A stretch of DNA of 34,543 nt from Patescibacteria group bacterium (GCA_004322205.1 SCSN01000015.1:1-34543); one strand, 5' to 3'; numbered from the stretch's first letter, positions 15,365 to 22,629 are shown. Notes: generated from the letters alone by a model not told the origin. Numbers and translations are program-made.

Positions 15365-15440
15365 TTGCGCTTGGTCGTGGCTAGCGGACGCACTCACATA
15401 GATATTCGTTTGGAGCCAGCCCCGCTAGCCGCGAGCGAAC
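15365..15440 (+). ncRNA. Candidate structured RNA with loop complementary to the upstream small RNA
   Basis: CGTGGCTAGCGG (15376-15387) pairs over 12 bp, one G-U, with CCGCTAGCCGCG (15422-15433), exposing a 34-nt loop. The loop segment 15400-15420 is the reverse complement of 15208-15232 in the upstream RNA, apart from a 3-nt bulge, one mismatch and one G-U pair. Read on the opposite strand, this element aligns with the upstream RNA over about 45 nt, so it may be an inverted, diverged copy. Its 3' end is not clear. No protein is encoded. Confidence 0.45.
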
Positions 15441-15491
15441 ACAATGCCATTTTGTCCGTAAGGTGTAAGCTGTACAGTCACAAAATCGAGC

Positions 15492-15607
15492 ACCCAGCAC
15501 CTGCTTAATTATTTTGTTTCTTTAGGTTCGGTTTTTTACGATATTTTTACTCTTTTTTGTTAATCATCTCTGCTTTTGTAGGTGCTGGGTTTCGCAAAAA
15601 TTTTTGC
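15492..15607. repeat. Long inverted repeat around AT-rich DNA, with adjoining palindrome
   Basis: ACCCAGCACCT (15492-15502) and AGGTGCTGGGT (15580-15590) are perfect 11-bp inverted copies enclosing 77 nt of T-rich DNA. A perfect 14-bp palindrome GCAAAAATTTTTGC (15594-15607) follows immediately. It could be a large hairpin, a small mobile-repeat footprint or part of a replication or partition site. Confidence 0.5.
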
Positions 15608-15625
15608 AAAATTTTATCGCTCAAG

Positions 15626-15634
15626 TTATCCACA
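15626..15634 (+). promoter_or_regulatory. DnaA-box match (TTATCCACA)
   Basis: A perfect match to the consensus DnaA box, lying 19 nt after an AT palindrome and next to AT-rich DNA. I see only one perfect box here, so an origin is not established. Confidence 0.35.
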
Positions 15635-15649
15635 GTTTTGTTTCAAAAA

Positions 15650-15678
15650 TTGTTGTTTGTAAATGCGGACTATATGAT
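15650..15678 (+). promoter_or_regulatory. Promoter for the basic micro-protein transcript
   Basis: TTGTTG (15650-15655) and TATGAT (15673-15678) are spaced 17 nt, predicting transcription from about 15685 and a leader of roughly 100 nt. Confidence 0.45.
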
Positions 15679-15685
15679 AATGAAT

Positions 15686-15778
15686 GAGTGGTCGAGTAAC
15701 TGCGCGTCGCATTCCCACTCGCGACGCTGCCAGAACTACGTTAGCAAGATAATTTCTCCGTGTGCAGTGTGCGCACAC
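15686..15778 (+). promoter_or_regulatory. Structured leader: possible H-type pseudoknot plus start-proximal palindrome
   Basis: GCGTCGC (15704-15710) pairs perfectly with GCGACGC (15721-15727). The intervening loop holds CCACTC (15715-15720), complementary to GAGTGG (15686-15691) upstream. The two stems interleave as in an H-type pseudoknot, with their 3' strands directly abutting. A perfect palindrome GTGTGCGCACAC (15767-15778) ends 8 nt before the ATG and could hide the ribosome landing site. I do not recognise a known riboswitch class. Confidence 0.45.
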
Positions 15779-15786
15779 CAACGAAA

Positions 15787-15852
15787 ATGGCAAAAAGAAG
15801 GAAGGCAGCAAAGAAATCTCCTCGAAAGTCTTCACGCAGAAGAAGGAGATAG
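15787..15852 (+). CDS. 21-residue Lys/Arg-rich micro-protein
   Basis: The frame reads MAKRRKAAKKSPRKSSRRRRR followed by TAG: 14 of 21 residues are Lys or Arg, with Ala, Ser and one Pro and no acidic residue. The composition resembles the tails of bacterial histone H1-like proteins and small ribosome-associated basic peptides, so nucleic-acid binding is the natural inference; I know of no named family. No Shine-Dalgarno sequence precedes the ATG. The gene has its own promoter (15650-15678), a roughly 100-nt structured leader and a strong terminator 16 nt after the stop, which together argue that the transcript is real. It is unclear whether the peptide or the RNA is the functional product. secA follows under a separate promoter. 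Confidence 0.5.
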   Translation: MAKRRKAAKKSPRKSSRRRRR

Positions 15853-15867
15853 TCCTTGACGTCTCTC

Positions 15868-15901
15868 AACTGCCCCCGCCATGGCGGGGGCAGTTTCTTT
15901 T
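15868..15901 (+). terminator. Strong intrinsic terminator after the basic micro-protein
   Basis: AACTGCCCCCGCC (15868-15880) pairs perfectly over 13 bp with GGCGGGGGCAGTT (15883-15895) around a 2-nt loop, followed by TTTCTTTT. Its core is a CCCCGCC-AT-GGCGGGG palindrome that recurs in the window. The T tail runs into the secA promoter. Confidence 0.85.
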
Positions 15902-15902
15902 G

Positions 15903-15911
15903 TGCTAGAAT
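15903..15911 (+). promoter_or_regulatory. Extended -10 promoter of secA
   Basis: TGCTAGAAT is a TGn-extended -10 lying directly at the end of the preceding terminator. The ATG is 15 nt after the box, so the leader would be only about 9 nt and has no Shine-Dalgarno site. Confidence 0.5.
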
Positions 15912-15926
15912 GCCCAGGCGCTTTGT

Positions 15927-18428
15927 ATGGCCGTATCTTTATTCAAAAAACTTATAGGTGACGACAATAGCCGCGAGCTCAGGCGGCTCTCCCGAATCGT
16001 CGAATCTGTCAACAAACTGGAGCCGTTTTACCGGGCACTTTTAAATGATGAGCTCAAGGGCAAAACTTCAGAGTTCCAGAGACGACTCGCAGAGAACTCT
16101 AAACTCGACGAAATTCTTCCTGAAGCTTTTGCTTTGGTGCGGGAAGCCGCTCGTCGCACACTCGGTGAGCGACACTTCGACGTACAACTTATGGGCGGCG
16201 TCGTTCTCCATGAAGGGGGGATTGCGGAGATGCGCACCGGAGAGGGTAAGACGCTGGTGGCGACACTGCCGGTCTATCTCAACGCCCTCACGGGAGCCGG
16301 CGCACACGTTGTAACAGTCAATGACTACCTGGCGAGGCGTGATACTGTCTGGATGGGACAGATTTACGATTGCCTAGGTCTTTCGGTGGCGGTCATTACT
16401 CACGATGAGTCTTTTCTCTACGATCCCAGCCACACCGAAGGTGATCGGGAACGAGATGAACGGGGCAGCTTTCACGTTGTTCATGAGTTTTTGCGTCCTG
16501 TCTCCCGGCAGGAGGCCTACGCTGCCGATATTACCTACGGCACAAATAGCGAGTTCGGCTTTGACTATCTGCGCGACAACATTGAGTACGAAAAGAGCCA
16601 AATCCGTCAACGCAGCCACACTTTTGCCATTGTTGATGAAATTGACTCGATTCTCATTGATGAAGCTCGCACGCCGCTTATTATCTCTGCTCCGGCGGAG
16701 GATTCCGGCAGTCTCTATAGAACTTTTGCCGGAATCGCCAGGCAGCTTGAGCAGGACAAAGATTACACTGTTGACGAGAAACTTCACGCTATCACCATCA
16801 CAGAGCAGGGGATCAATAAAGCCGAACGGTTGCTCGGCGTCGGGAATATCTACACTGACCGCGGCATCAGATACGTCCACCACCTTGAAGCTGCCGTTAA
16901 AGCCAAAGCTCTCTTTCAGAGGGACAAAGAATATGTAGTGCGAGACGGGGAAGTTATTATTGTCGATGAATTTACCGGTCGTCTCCAGCCGGGGCGGCGC
17001 TGGTCGGAAGGGCTCCACCAGGCGATTGAAGCGAAAGAAGGAGTTGAAATTCAAAAAGAGTCACGTACTTATGCCTCCATAACCTACCAGAACTATTTCC
17101 GAATGTATCAGAAACTCTCGGGCATGACCGGCACCGCCGCCACCTCGGCGGAGGAATTCTACAAGGTCTATGGCCTGCGGACGGTGGTGATCCCGACTAA
17201 TAAACCGAGCACCCGCCTTGATGGAAACGACCTTATTTTCCAGACAGAGAGTGGAAAATTTCAGGCGGTCATTCGCAAAATTCAAGAGCTCAATACCAGA
17301 GGTCAGCCGGTTCTGGTCGGCACGGTCTCGATTGAGAAGAACGAGTTGCTCTCATCTCTTCTTTCGCGCGAGGGCGTGAAGCATGAGATGTTAAACGCTA
17401 AAAATCACGAACGGGAAGGGGAAATTATTGCCCAGGCAGGCAGACGGGGAGCGGTAACCATTGCCACCAACATGGCGGGTCGCGGCGTGGACATTAAACT
17501 CGGCGGCAATCCCGCTTCGCGGGAGGAGTATGAAGAAGTGAGGAGTCTCGGCGGGCTTTTCGTTCTGGGCACCGAGCGCCATGAGGCGCGGCGCATCGAC
17601 AATCAGTTGCGCGGCCGGTCGGGCCGGCAAGGAGATCCTGGCGGAACGCAGTTTTTTGTTTCCCTCGGGGATACCCTGATGCGCGTTTTCGCTTCGGATA
17701 CCATAAAGAAAATGATGGGGCGTTTTGGCATCCCGGAAGACCAGCCGATCGAGAATCGTCTGGTCACAAACGCTCTGGAGAAAGCCCAAGAGAAAATCGA
17801 GGGATTTCACTTTGATGCCCGCAAGCATGTCTTGGAATTTGACGATGTGCTCAATTTCCAGAGGAAGGTGCTCTATGAGCGGCGGCGCAAAATGCTTGTG
17901 GGCAGTGATGAGGAAGTTGAGCAATTTGTCAGCGAGCTTTTTGCTGGCGAGTCAGAGGAGAACCAAACAGCACTTACCCGCAAGCGAGAGGAACTTGGCA
18001 GAGAGCAGTTTCTTGCGATGGAGAGGGCGGTTGTTCTGCAGACAATTGATATGTACTGGATTGAACATCTCGAGGTCATGGATTATATGCGGGGCAGTGT
18101 CAACTTGCGAGCCTACGGCCAGCGCGATCCTTTAGTGGAATATAAAAGAGAGGGTCTGCGACTCTTTAAGGAGATGGAGGCGGCGGTGGAGGAGCAGATT
18201 GTTCGTCTCTTACCTCATCTCGGCGGCGCGGTTCGGCAAGAGGAGAAAAATCTTCAAGAAGTGCAGGAAGGAGCCTCTGGTCTTACCGCTCAAAGAGCTG
18301 CAGCAGCCGAGCTTAAGAGAGTCGGCCGCAACGACCCTTGCCCGTGCGGAGCGGTAAATCCTGCCACTGGCAAGGTCTATAAATACAAACACTGCGGATT
18401 GATTAACGCTCCGTATCATAAAGCTTAG
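15927..18428 (+). CDS. secA: Preprotein translocase ATPase SecA
   Basis: SecA powers Sec-dependent export by cycling ATP at the SecYEG channel. The 833-residue protein is complete. Walker A is in RTGEGKTLVA (103-112), VNDYLARRD (131-139) and DITYGTNSEFGFDYLRDN (201-218) are diagnostic, the DEAD-like box is DEIDSILIDEARTPL (237-251), and the second helicase domain has TIATNMAGRGVDIKLGG and the GRSGRQGDPG arginine-finger motif. The C-terminal SEC-C zinc motif has Cys805, Cys807, His822 and Cys823, with a longer spacer than the usual CxC-n8-CH. A roughly 35-residue, charged insertion (about 160-197) lies between VAVITHD and the DITYGTN motif. It is the natural driver for the exported proteins at the right end of the window. 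Confidence 0.98.
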   Translation: MAVSLFKKLIGDDNSRELRRLSRIVESVNKLEPFYRALLNDELKGKTSEFQRRLAENSKLDEILPEAFALVREAARRTLGERHFDVQLMGGVVLHEGGIAEMRTGEGKTLVATLPVYLNALTGAGAHVVTVNDYLARRDTVWMGQIYDCLGLSVAVITHDESFLYDPSHTEGDRERDERGSFHVVHEFLRPVSRQEAYAADITYGTNSEFGFDYLRDNIEYEKSQIRQRSHTFAIVDEIDSILIDEARTPLIISAPAEDSGSLYRTFAGIARQLEQDKDYTVDEKLHAITITEQGINKAERLLGVGNIYTDRGIRYVHHLEAAVKAKALFQRDKEYVVRDGEVIIVDEFTGRLQPGRRWSEGLHQAIEAKEGVEIQKESRTYASITYQNYFRMYQKLSGMTGTAATSAEEFYKVYGLRTVVIPTNKPSTRLDGNDLIFQTESGKFQAVIRKIQELNTRGQPVLVGTVSIEKNELLSSLLSREGVKHEMLNAKNHEREGEIIAQAGRRGAVTIATNMAGRGVDIKLGGNPASREEYEEVRSLGGLFVLGTERHEARRIDNQLRGRSGRQGDPGGTQFFVSLGDTLMRVFASDTIKKMMGRFGIPEDQPIENRLVTNALEKAQEKIEGFHFDARKHVLEFDDVLNFQRKVLYERRRKMLVGSDEEVEQFVSELFAGESEENQTALTRKREELGREQFLAMERAVVLQTIDMYWIEHLEVMDYMRGSVNLRAYGQRDPLVEYKREGLRLFKEMEAAVEEQIVRLLPHLGGAVRQEEKNLQEVQEGASGLTAQRAAAAELKRVGRNDPCPCGAVNPATGKVYKYKHCGLINAPYHKA

Positions 18429-18455
18429 CGAAGTCCGTCGCTTTGGCGTTGGTGG

Positions 18456-19145
18456 ATGACGGCGGTAAGAGGTGAAAGAAATGTTGTGGGGAGTAGAAAA
18501 CTGCAAAAGTTATACGAACGAGTGGATAGCTGTAAATTCTGTAAGGCAGATAGGAATTTATTGCAGCATATTCACGGATTCGGAGCATTAAATCCAAGGT
18601 TGATGTTGATTCTGGTTAATCCGACCTACCGAAATTTAAGCTCTGACCCAAAGTATAAAGGTGTAAGGTTTCCATTCATCGGGGTGAGGCAGTTTTGGAA
18701 AGTCTTGGCAGATGCTGGATTGATTGATAGAAAAGTTGCATGCGGGTTACCATTGAGAAAAGACTGGCAAGAGAAGTATACAGAGCAGATTAAGGGAGAG
18801 CTAGTTCGGAATAAGTTATTTCTGACCAATCTTGTTAAATGCTGTTATGACCATAGCGTGTATCCTGATGGCAAGGTGGTTAAAGATCAGATAAAATTGT
18901 TGGCAGAAGAAATCGGAGTTGTGAGCCCCAAAAAGATAGTTGCGTTCGGCGGATTAGTATATAAAACACTTACGGGAAAGAATACAAAACTTTCTGACTG
19001 CTTGGATAATAGCAAAACCGAAAAGAGTAAAGATATTCTGTCTGGATTGAATATAATCACTGAACCATGCTATTTCCCGATAGGTCGAGGTAATCCCAAA
19101 AAAGCCGCAGAAATCTTGAGAAATATTTCCGCGGTAGGTTATTGA
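18456..19145 (+). CDS. Uracil-DNA glycosylase superfamily protein, divergent family-4-like
   Basis: The 229-residue protein shows the family-4/5 UDG layout in degenerate form. An N-terminal CKFC (Cys26, Cys29) is followed by the segment LMLILVNPTYRN in the place of the GEAPG loop, then FPFIG, LFLTNLVKCCYD (Cys129/130), and KKIVAFGGLVYKTL in the position of the late helix. The fourth cysteine of the 4Fe-4S site in canonical family-4 enzymes is not seen at the expected place, and the usual acidic catalytic motif is altered. It may bind DNA or repair a different lesion, or be inactive. Codons are markedly more AT-rich than in secA, suggesting separate acquisition. The ATG at 18456 is the first in frame; GTG at 18486 is possible. 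Confidence 0.65.
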   Translation: MTAVRGERNVVGSRKLQKLYERVDSCKFCKADRNLLQHIHGFGALNPRLMLILVNPTYRNLSSDPKYKGVRFPFIGVRQFWKVLADAGLIDRKVACGLPLRKDWQEKYTEQIKGELVRNKLFLTNLVKCCYDHSVYPDGKVVKDQIKLLAEEIGVVSPKKIVAFGGLVYKTLTGKNTKLSDCLDNSKTEKSKDILSGLNIITEPCYFPIGRGNPKKAAEILRNISAVGY

Positions 19146-19219
19146 AGGTCAAAAAGTGCGGAACCCCTCAATACCGAAGAGCATCAGAGATTTAATGAGC
19201 AGGAAATAATCAGCTTGTA

Positions 19220-19879
19220 ATGATTGAGTCACTAGTCACGTTTCTTCAAACGCACCTTATTCCGCTCGGGGCCGTAGGTGTTTTTCTGGCCTCTTTCATT
19301 GAGGAAGTGATTGCTCCGATTCCGTCAGCTTTTGTCCTTCTTGCTTCTGGTTTTCTTTTCTTAGCCGGTCTCAAGGGGTTTGTTTTATTCCAGACTCTCG
19401 TATTCAAGATTGCTCTGGCCGCGGCGGCGGGGTTGACTCTCGGATCGCTGGTAATTTACGGTCTCTCCTATTTTCTCGGAAAACCTTTCATTGAGCGGTG
19501 GGGGAAATGGTTAGATGTTTCTTGGGACGCCATTCAAAAGACTGAAGAGCGCTTTGCCAAGGGACCGGGCGACGAACTTTTTCTCTTTTTCAGTCGCTCC
19601 ATTCCGATAATTCCAAGCGTGGTAATCACGGCTTTTTCCGGTCTCATTCGAATTCCTCTCCGGACATATATTCTCTGGAGTTTTCTGGGAACGATAGTAC
19701 GAGCCTCTATTCTTGCTTTTCTTGGGTATAAAGTGGGGGGGTTCTATGAGACATACATAGCTACCATCAATCGTTTTGAGAACGTAATTATTCTTATCTC
19801 TCTCCTTGCGGCCATTGTCTTTCTTGCTGTCAGGCAGTGGGGTAGGAGGAAGAGAGTGCGTGGTACAATATCACCATGA
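19220..19879 (+). CDS. DedA/SNARE-associated family membrane protein
   Basis: A 219-residue protein with about five or six hydrophobic segments. It carries the DedA family marks: FIEEVIAPIPS near the N-terminus (re-entrant acidic/Pro segment), a central FSRSIPIIPS in place of the usual arginine-containing FxRFxP motif, and SFLGTIVRASILAFLGYKVG near the end. DedA proteins are linked to lipid scrambling, including recycling of undecaprenyl phosphate. That would suit an organism that builds lipid-linked glycans, but it is family knowledge, not visible here. The last 4 nt overlap the following permease gene. Confidence 0.85.
   Translation: MIESLVTFLQTHLIPLGAVGVFLASFIEEVIAPIPSAFVLLASGFLFLAGLKGFVLFQTLVFKIALAAAAGLTLGSLVIYGLSYFLGKPFIERWGKWLDVSWDAIQKTEERFAKGPGDELFLFFSRSIPIIPSVVITAFSGLIRIPLRTYILWSFLGTIVRASILAFLGYKVGGFYETYIATINRFENVIILISLLAAIVFLAVRQWGRRKRVRGTISP
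19861..19869 (+). promoter_or_regulatory. Extended -10 inside the end of the DedA gene, leaderless geometry
   Basis: TGGTACAAT ends 6 nt before the ATG at 19876, so transcription from it would start at the ATG itself. It could give the permease an internal promoter as well as read-through from the DedA gene. Confidence 0.4.
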
Positions 19880-20913
19880 AGGGGAATCGCTCGCAGCTTA
19901 TCTTTTTCACGCTCTTTGTGCTTTTTGTTTTGGGGCTCACGGTCTTGATTTTTCTTCCGTATTTGGAAATCCTCTTTCTGGCTCTGGTTGTGGCGATTGT
20001 TTTCGATCCTTTCTACGAAAAAGTCAAACAGGCGTTCGGCAATCGCGCCACCTTGGCTTCACTCTTTTCTGTTCTTACGGTCCTTGCACTAATTCTCCTG
20101 CCTATCGCCTTCTTCGCTTTCCTTCTTGTTTCCGAAGTCTCTGATCTCTCCACTGCTCTGCTCTCGCAGGGCGGCTTCGGCGAGTCGCTTTCGAAATTTA
20201 CGCACCTTCTTGAGAAAGCACTCCCCTGGGTCTCTCCGGAGAGTTTTTCCGCCGACCTGGAGGTTTATACCAGCAAACTTCTCTCCTGGCTCGTCGCTCA
20301 TCTTTCTGTCTTTTTCTCGGGAGCTCTCAAAGTTGTCTTCGGCACCCTGCTTCTCATTCTTGCTCTTTTTTATTTCTTCCGTGACGGCAAGCGCTTTATT
20401 TCTTCAGTTATCAATTTAAGCCCTCTCGAAGACTCATATGACCGGCGCATCGTGAGAAGAGTGGTGACGGCGGTCAATTCGGTGGTGCGTGGTCATCTTA
20501 TCATCGGTCTCCTGCAGGGAATTCTCACCGGTCTGGGCTTTGCCATCTTCGGCGTCCCCTCGCCGGTTCTCTTTGGCGCTGTGGCCGCCATTGCCTCTCT
20601 GGTGCCAACCGTAGGCACTGCTCTGGTCTTGGTGCCGGGGATTCTCTACCTCTTCGCGAGCGGCGCGTCAGGGTCAGCCCTCGGTCTCACCATCTGGGGA
20701 GCGCTGGCGGTCGGACTCATTGATAATCTCCTAGGACCTCATCTTATCGAGCGCGGTGTGCGTATCCATCCGTTCCTCATTCTGCTCTCGGCCTTGGGCG
20801 GGGTAGTTTTCTTTGGACCAATTGGCTTCTTGGCTGGACCGGTAACCTTGAGTCTTCTCTTTGCCCTACTCGATATGTATTCGGAATTGGTTCAGCCAGA
20901 CTCACAGCTGTAA
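19876..20913 (+). CDS. AI-2E family transporter (YdiK/PerM-like permease)
   Basis: A 345-residue polytopic membrane protein with paired N-terminal TM helices, a central extracytoplasmic or amphipathic domain (about 70-145) and five or more C-terminal helices. Family features include FYFFRDGKRF (about 165-174), VVRGHLIIGLLQGILTGLGFAIFGVPSPVLFGAVAAIASLVPTVGTALV and a C-terminal DNLLGPHLIERGVRIHP. The substrate of this family is mostly unknown and the autoinducer name should not be taken literally. Translationally coupled to DedA (ATGA overlap). Confidence 0.88.
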   Translation: MKGNRSQLIFFTLFVLFVLGLTVLIFLPYLEILFLALVVAIVFDPFYEKVKQAFGNRATLASLFSVLTVLALILLPIAFFAFLLVSEVSDLSTALLSQGGFGESLSKFTHLLEKALPWVSPESFSADLEVYTSKLLSWLVAHLSVFFSGALKVVFGTLLLILALFYFFRDGKRFISSVINLSPLEDSYDRRIVRRVVTAVNSVVRGHLIIGLLQGILTGLGFAIFGVPSPVLFGAVAAIASLVPTVGTALVLVPGILYLFASGASGSALGLTIWGALAVGLIDNLLGPHLIERGVRIHPFLILLSALGGVVFFGPIGFLAGPVTLSLLFALLDMYSELVQPDSQL

Positions 20914-21005
20914 GAGTTTTTCTTTCGCAAAGTGCGATATACTGAAAAGCACAAAGCCATGTCAGTGGCGCTCGTTTGAGTTCCCGTGGATAAAGCTATA
21001 CGCGA

Positions 21006-22202
21006 ATGCGAGTCTTAATGTTCGGGTGGGAATTCCCGCCCTTTAACAGCGGAGGATTAGGAACTGCATGCCTCGGGCTGACCCGGGCTCTTGCCCGTCT
21101 GGGGGTTGATGTTCTTTTTGTCTTGCCCAAAAAGCTTGCGCTCGACGTTGACCACTGTAAGATTCTTTTTGCTGATCCCTCTCTCACTCTCTTATCTTTT
21201 AATTCACTTCTCGTTCCGTATATTTCGGCGGAAGAGTACGTTCAGCTACGGGGAAAGGGCGCTGGCCGGTGGAGCCATTCTCTTCAGGAGGAAGTGGTTC
21301 GCTACGCGCTTCTCTCTCGAGACATTGCCCGCAATGAGCATTTCGACGTAATCCACGCCCACGACTGGCTCTCCTTTATGGCTGGCATTGAAGCCAAGCG
21401 GGTGAGCGGTAAGCCACTCGTCGTTCATGTTCATGCGACCGAGTTCGACCGGGTCGGACCCGGTCCGATCAGTCAATTCGTCTACGAGGTCGAGCGGCGC
21501 GGCATGGATGAGGCGGACTGGGTGATTGCTGTTTCGGAGTTTACCAAAAGAATTATCGTTGACCGCTATCGGGTTCCGGAGAGGAAGATTCAGGTCGTGC
21601 ACAACGGCGTTGACGAGAGCGACTACCTCAAGGAAACCGCCACCCCCGAAGTGGTCAAACGTCTCAAAGACGAGGGTAATTCCATTGTTCTCTTTGTAGG
21701 GAGAATCACTTTGCAGAAAGGTCCCGATTATTTCGTCCGAGTGGCAGAGAGAATTCTGGAGTTCGAGCCAAACGTCTATTTCGTCATCGCCGGTTCAGGA
21801 GACATGGAGGGAAAAATTATTGAAGAAGTTGCTCGACTTCGGCTGACAGATCGTTTTATTTTCACCGGTTTCCTGCGCGGCGACGATTTACACAAGGTCT
21901 ACAGGGCGGCTGATGTCTATATTATGCCGTCGGTTTCCGAACCATTTGGCATTGCTCCGCTCGAAGCTATCACTCACGGCGTGCCGACGCTCATTTCTCG
22001 GGAGGCCGGAGTGGCAGAGGTACTCACTCATACTCTGCGCGTTGATTTCTGGGATATTGACGAAATGGCGAATAAAGTCGTCGCTCTCCTGCGGCATCCG
22101 GAATTACGAAAAACACTCTGCCTGCATGCTCGGGAGGAGCTGAAGAGAATCAATTGGAACGAAGCGGCGAAAAAATGCGTTATGCTTTATAATGAACTAT
22201 AA
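21006..22202 (+). CDS. Glycosyltransferase, glycogen-synthase-like (GT4/GT5, GT-B fold)
   Basis: A 398-residue GT-B glycosyltransferase. The N-terminal glycogen/starch-synthase-type loop is EFPPFNSGGLGT (9-20), then HAHDW (117-121), HNGVD (199-203), the donor-phosphate residues in GRITLQKG (232-239) and EPFGIAPLE (312-320). Followed by GH57 and GH15 genes, it most likely elongates an alpha-1,4-glucan from a nucleotide-glucose. Length is shorter than classical GlgA (about 480) and closer to GT4 enzymes, so a maltose-phosphate or other glucan product is possible. A weak -10 box (TATACT, 20938-20943) lies about 60 nt upstream. The start is taken at MRVLMFGWEF. Confidence 0.85.
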   Translation: MRVLMFGWEFPPFNSGGLGTACLGLTRALARLGVDVLFVLPKKLALDVDHCKILFADPSLTLLSFNSLLVPYISAEEYVQLRGKGAGRWSHSLQEEVVRYALLSRDIARNEHFDVIHAHDWLSFMAGIEAKRVSGKPLVVHVHATEFDRVGPGPISQFVYEVERRGMDEADWVIAVSEFTKRIIVDRYRVPERKIQVVHNGVDESDYLKETATPEVVKRLKDEGNSIVLFVGRITLQKGPDYFVRVAERILEFEPNVYFVIAGSGDMEGKIIEEVARLRLTDRFIFTGFLRGDDLHKVYRAADVYIMPSVSEPFGIAPLEAITHGVPTLISREAGVAEVLTHTLRVDFWDIDEMANKVVALLRHPELRKTLCLHAREELKRINWNEAAKKCVMLYNEL

Positions 22203-22236
22203 GTCTGTAAAGTCTGTAAAGTCTGTAAAGTCTGTA
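22201..22236 (+). repeat. Tandem 9-bp repeat, four copies
   Basis: AAGTCTGTA occurs four times head to tail, beginning within the stop codon of the glycosyltransferase gene, followed by a degenerate AAGTCTA and AAGTTGA tail. It sits directly in front of the left inverted repeat of the four-helix-bundle gene. Confidence 0.85.
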
Positions 22237-22629
22237 AAGTCTAAAGTTGAAAGATGAAAATTGAAAGATTTGAAGATATTCTTATATGGCAGAAATCCAA
22301 AATTTTAGTAGTTAATATTTATTCCACTTTTAAAAATTGTAAAGATTGGAGTTTTCGGGATCAAATTCAAAGAGCCCCTGTTTCTATCATGAATAATATT
22401 GCTGAAGGCTTCGAAAGAAGAGGCGATAAGGAATTCAAGCACTTCCTTTTTATGGCAAAAGGCTCAGCTGCGGAAGTCCGTTCGATGTTATACGTTGCCA
22501 GCGAAATCAAACTTATTCCCAAGGAAGTTTTCAAGGGTTTGTACGCAAAAGCAGAAGAGATCTCAAAAATGTTGTCAGGTTTTATTAGTAAATTGAATCG
22601 ACCTTAAGGACTTTTAACTTTAGAGACTT
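22237..22629. mobile_element. Possible S23-type cassette: four-helix-bundle gene bracketed by inverted repeats
   Basis: The left arm (22237-22253) ends on the base before the ATG, and the right arm (22611-22629) begins 3 nt after the stop. The right arm is the reverse complement of the left, CTTTyAACTTTAGA-CTT, with one substitution and a 2-nt insertion. A second direct copy of GACTTTTAACT follows to 22635. The arms resemble the stems flanking 23S rRNA intervening sequences that carry the same gene. Mobility is inferred, not shown. Confidence 0.4.
22254..22607 (+). CDS. Four-helix-bundle protein, S23/IVP family
   Basis: The 117-residue protein matches the four-helix-bundle family first found in 23S rRNA intervening sequences and related to the Avd accessory protein of diversity-generating retroelements. 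Typical features are FEDILIWQKSK near the start, then a helix with FRDQIQRAPVSIMNNIAEGFER (about 41-61) and KEFKHFLFMAKGSAAEVRSML. Its biochemical role is unknown; a nucleic-acid-binding pentameric bundle is the family model. It interrupts the glucan cluster, is more AT-rich than its neighbours and is tightly bracketed by inverted repeats. No reverse transcriptase or variable repeat is seen nearby, so a DGR is not supported. Confidence 0.88.
   Translation: MKIERFEDILIWQKSKILVVNIYSTFKNCKDWSFRDQIQRAPVSIMNNIAEGFERRGDKEFKHFLFMAKGSAAEVRSMLYVASEIKLIPKEVFKGLYAKAEEISKMLSGFISKLNRP

Noticed and set aside
15790-15810. Resemblance to the GGAAGG-AGCA core of SRP RNA
   Set aside because: No complementary flanking strands form helix 8; the similarity comes from Lys/Arg codons of the small peptide.
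15557-15859. 100-codon plus-strand frame across the intergenic RNA island
   Set aside because: Its composition is not protein-like, it starts in AT-rich DNA, and it runs through the DnaA box, promoter and leader stems. The 21-codon basic peptide in another frame fits the promoter and terminator better.
14979-15926. tmRNA, RNase P RNA, 6S RNA or a tRNA in the long gap
   Set aside because: I looked for the T-arm GGTTCGA, the RNase P core and ALAA-type tag codons and found none; the element families here remain unknown.
22201-22236. Tandem repeats as a CRISPR array
   Set aside because: Nine-base units without spacers and no cas genes; the same applies to the heptamers at 27460-27487.
22254-22607. 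Diversity-generating retroelement (the four-helix-bundle protein as Avd)
   Set aside because: No reverse transcriptase, template repeat or C-type-lectin target is seen in the window.
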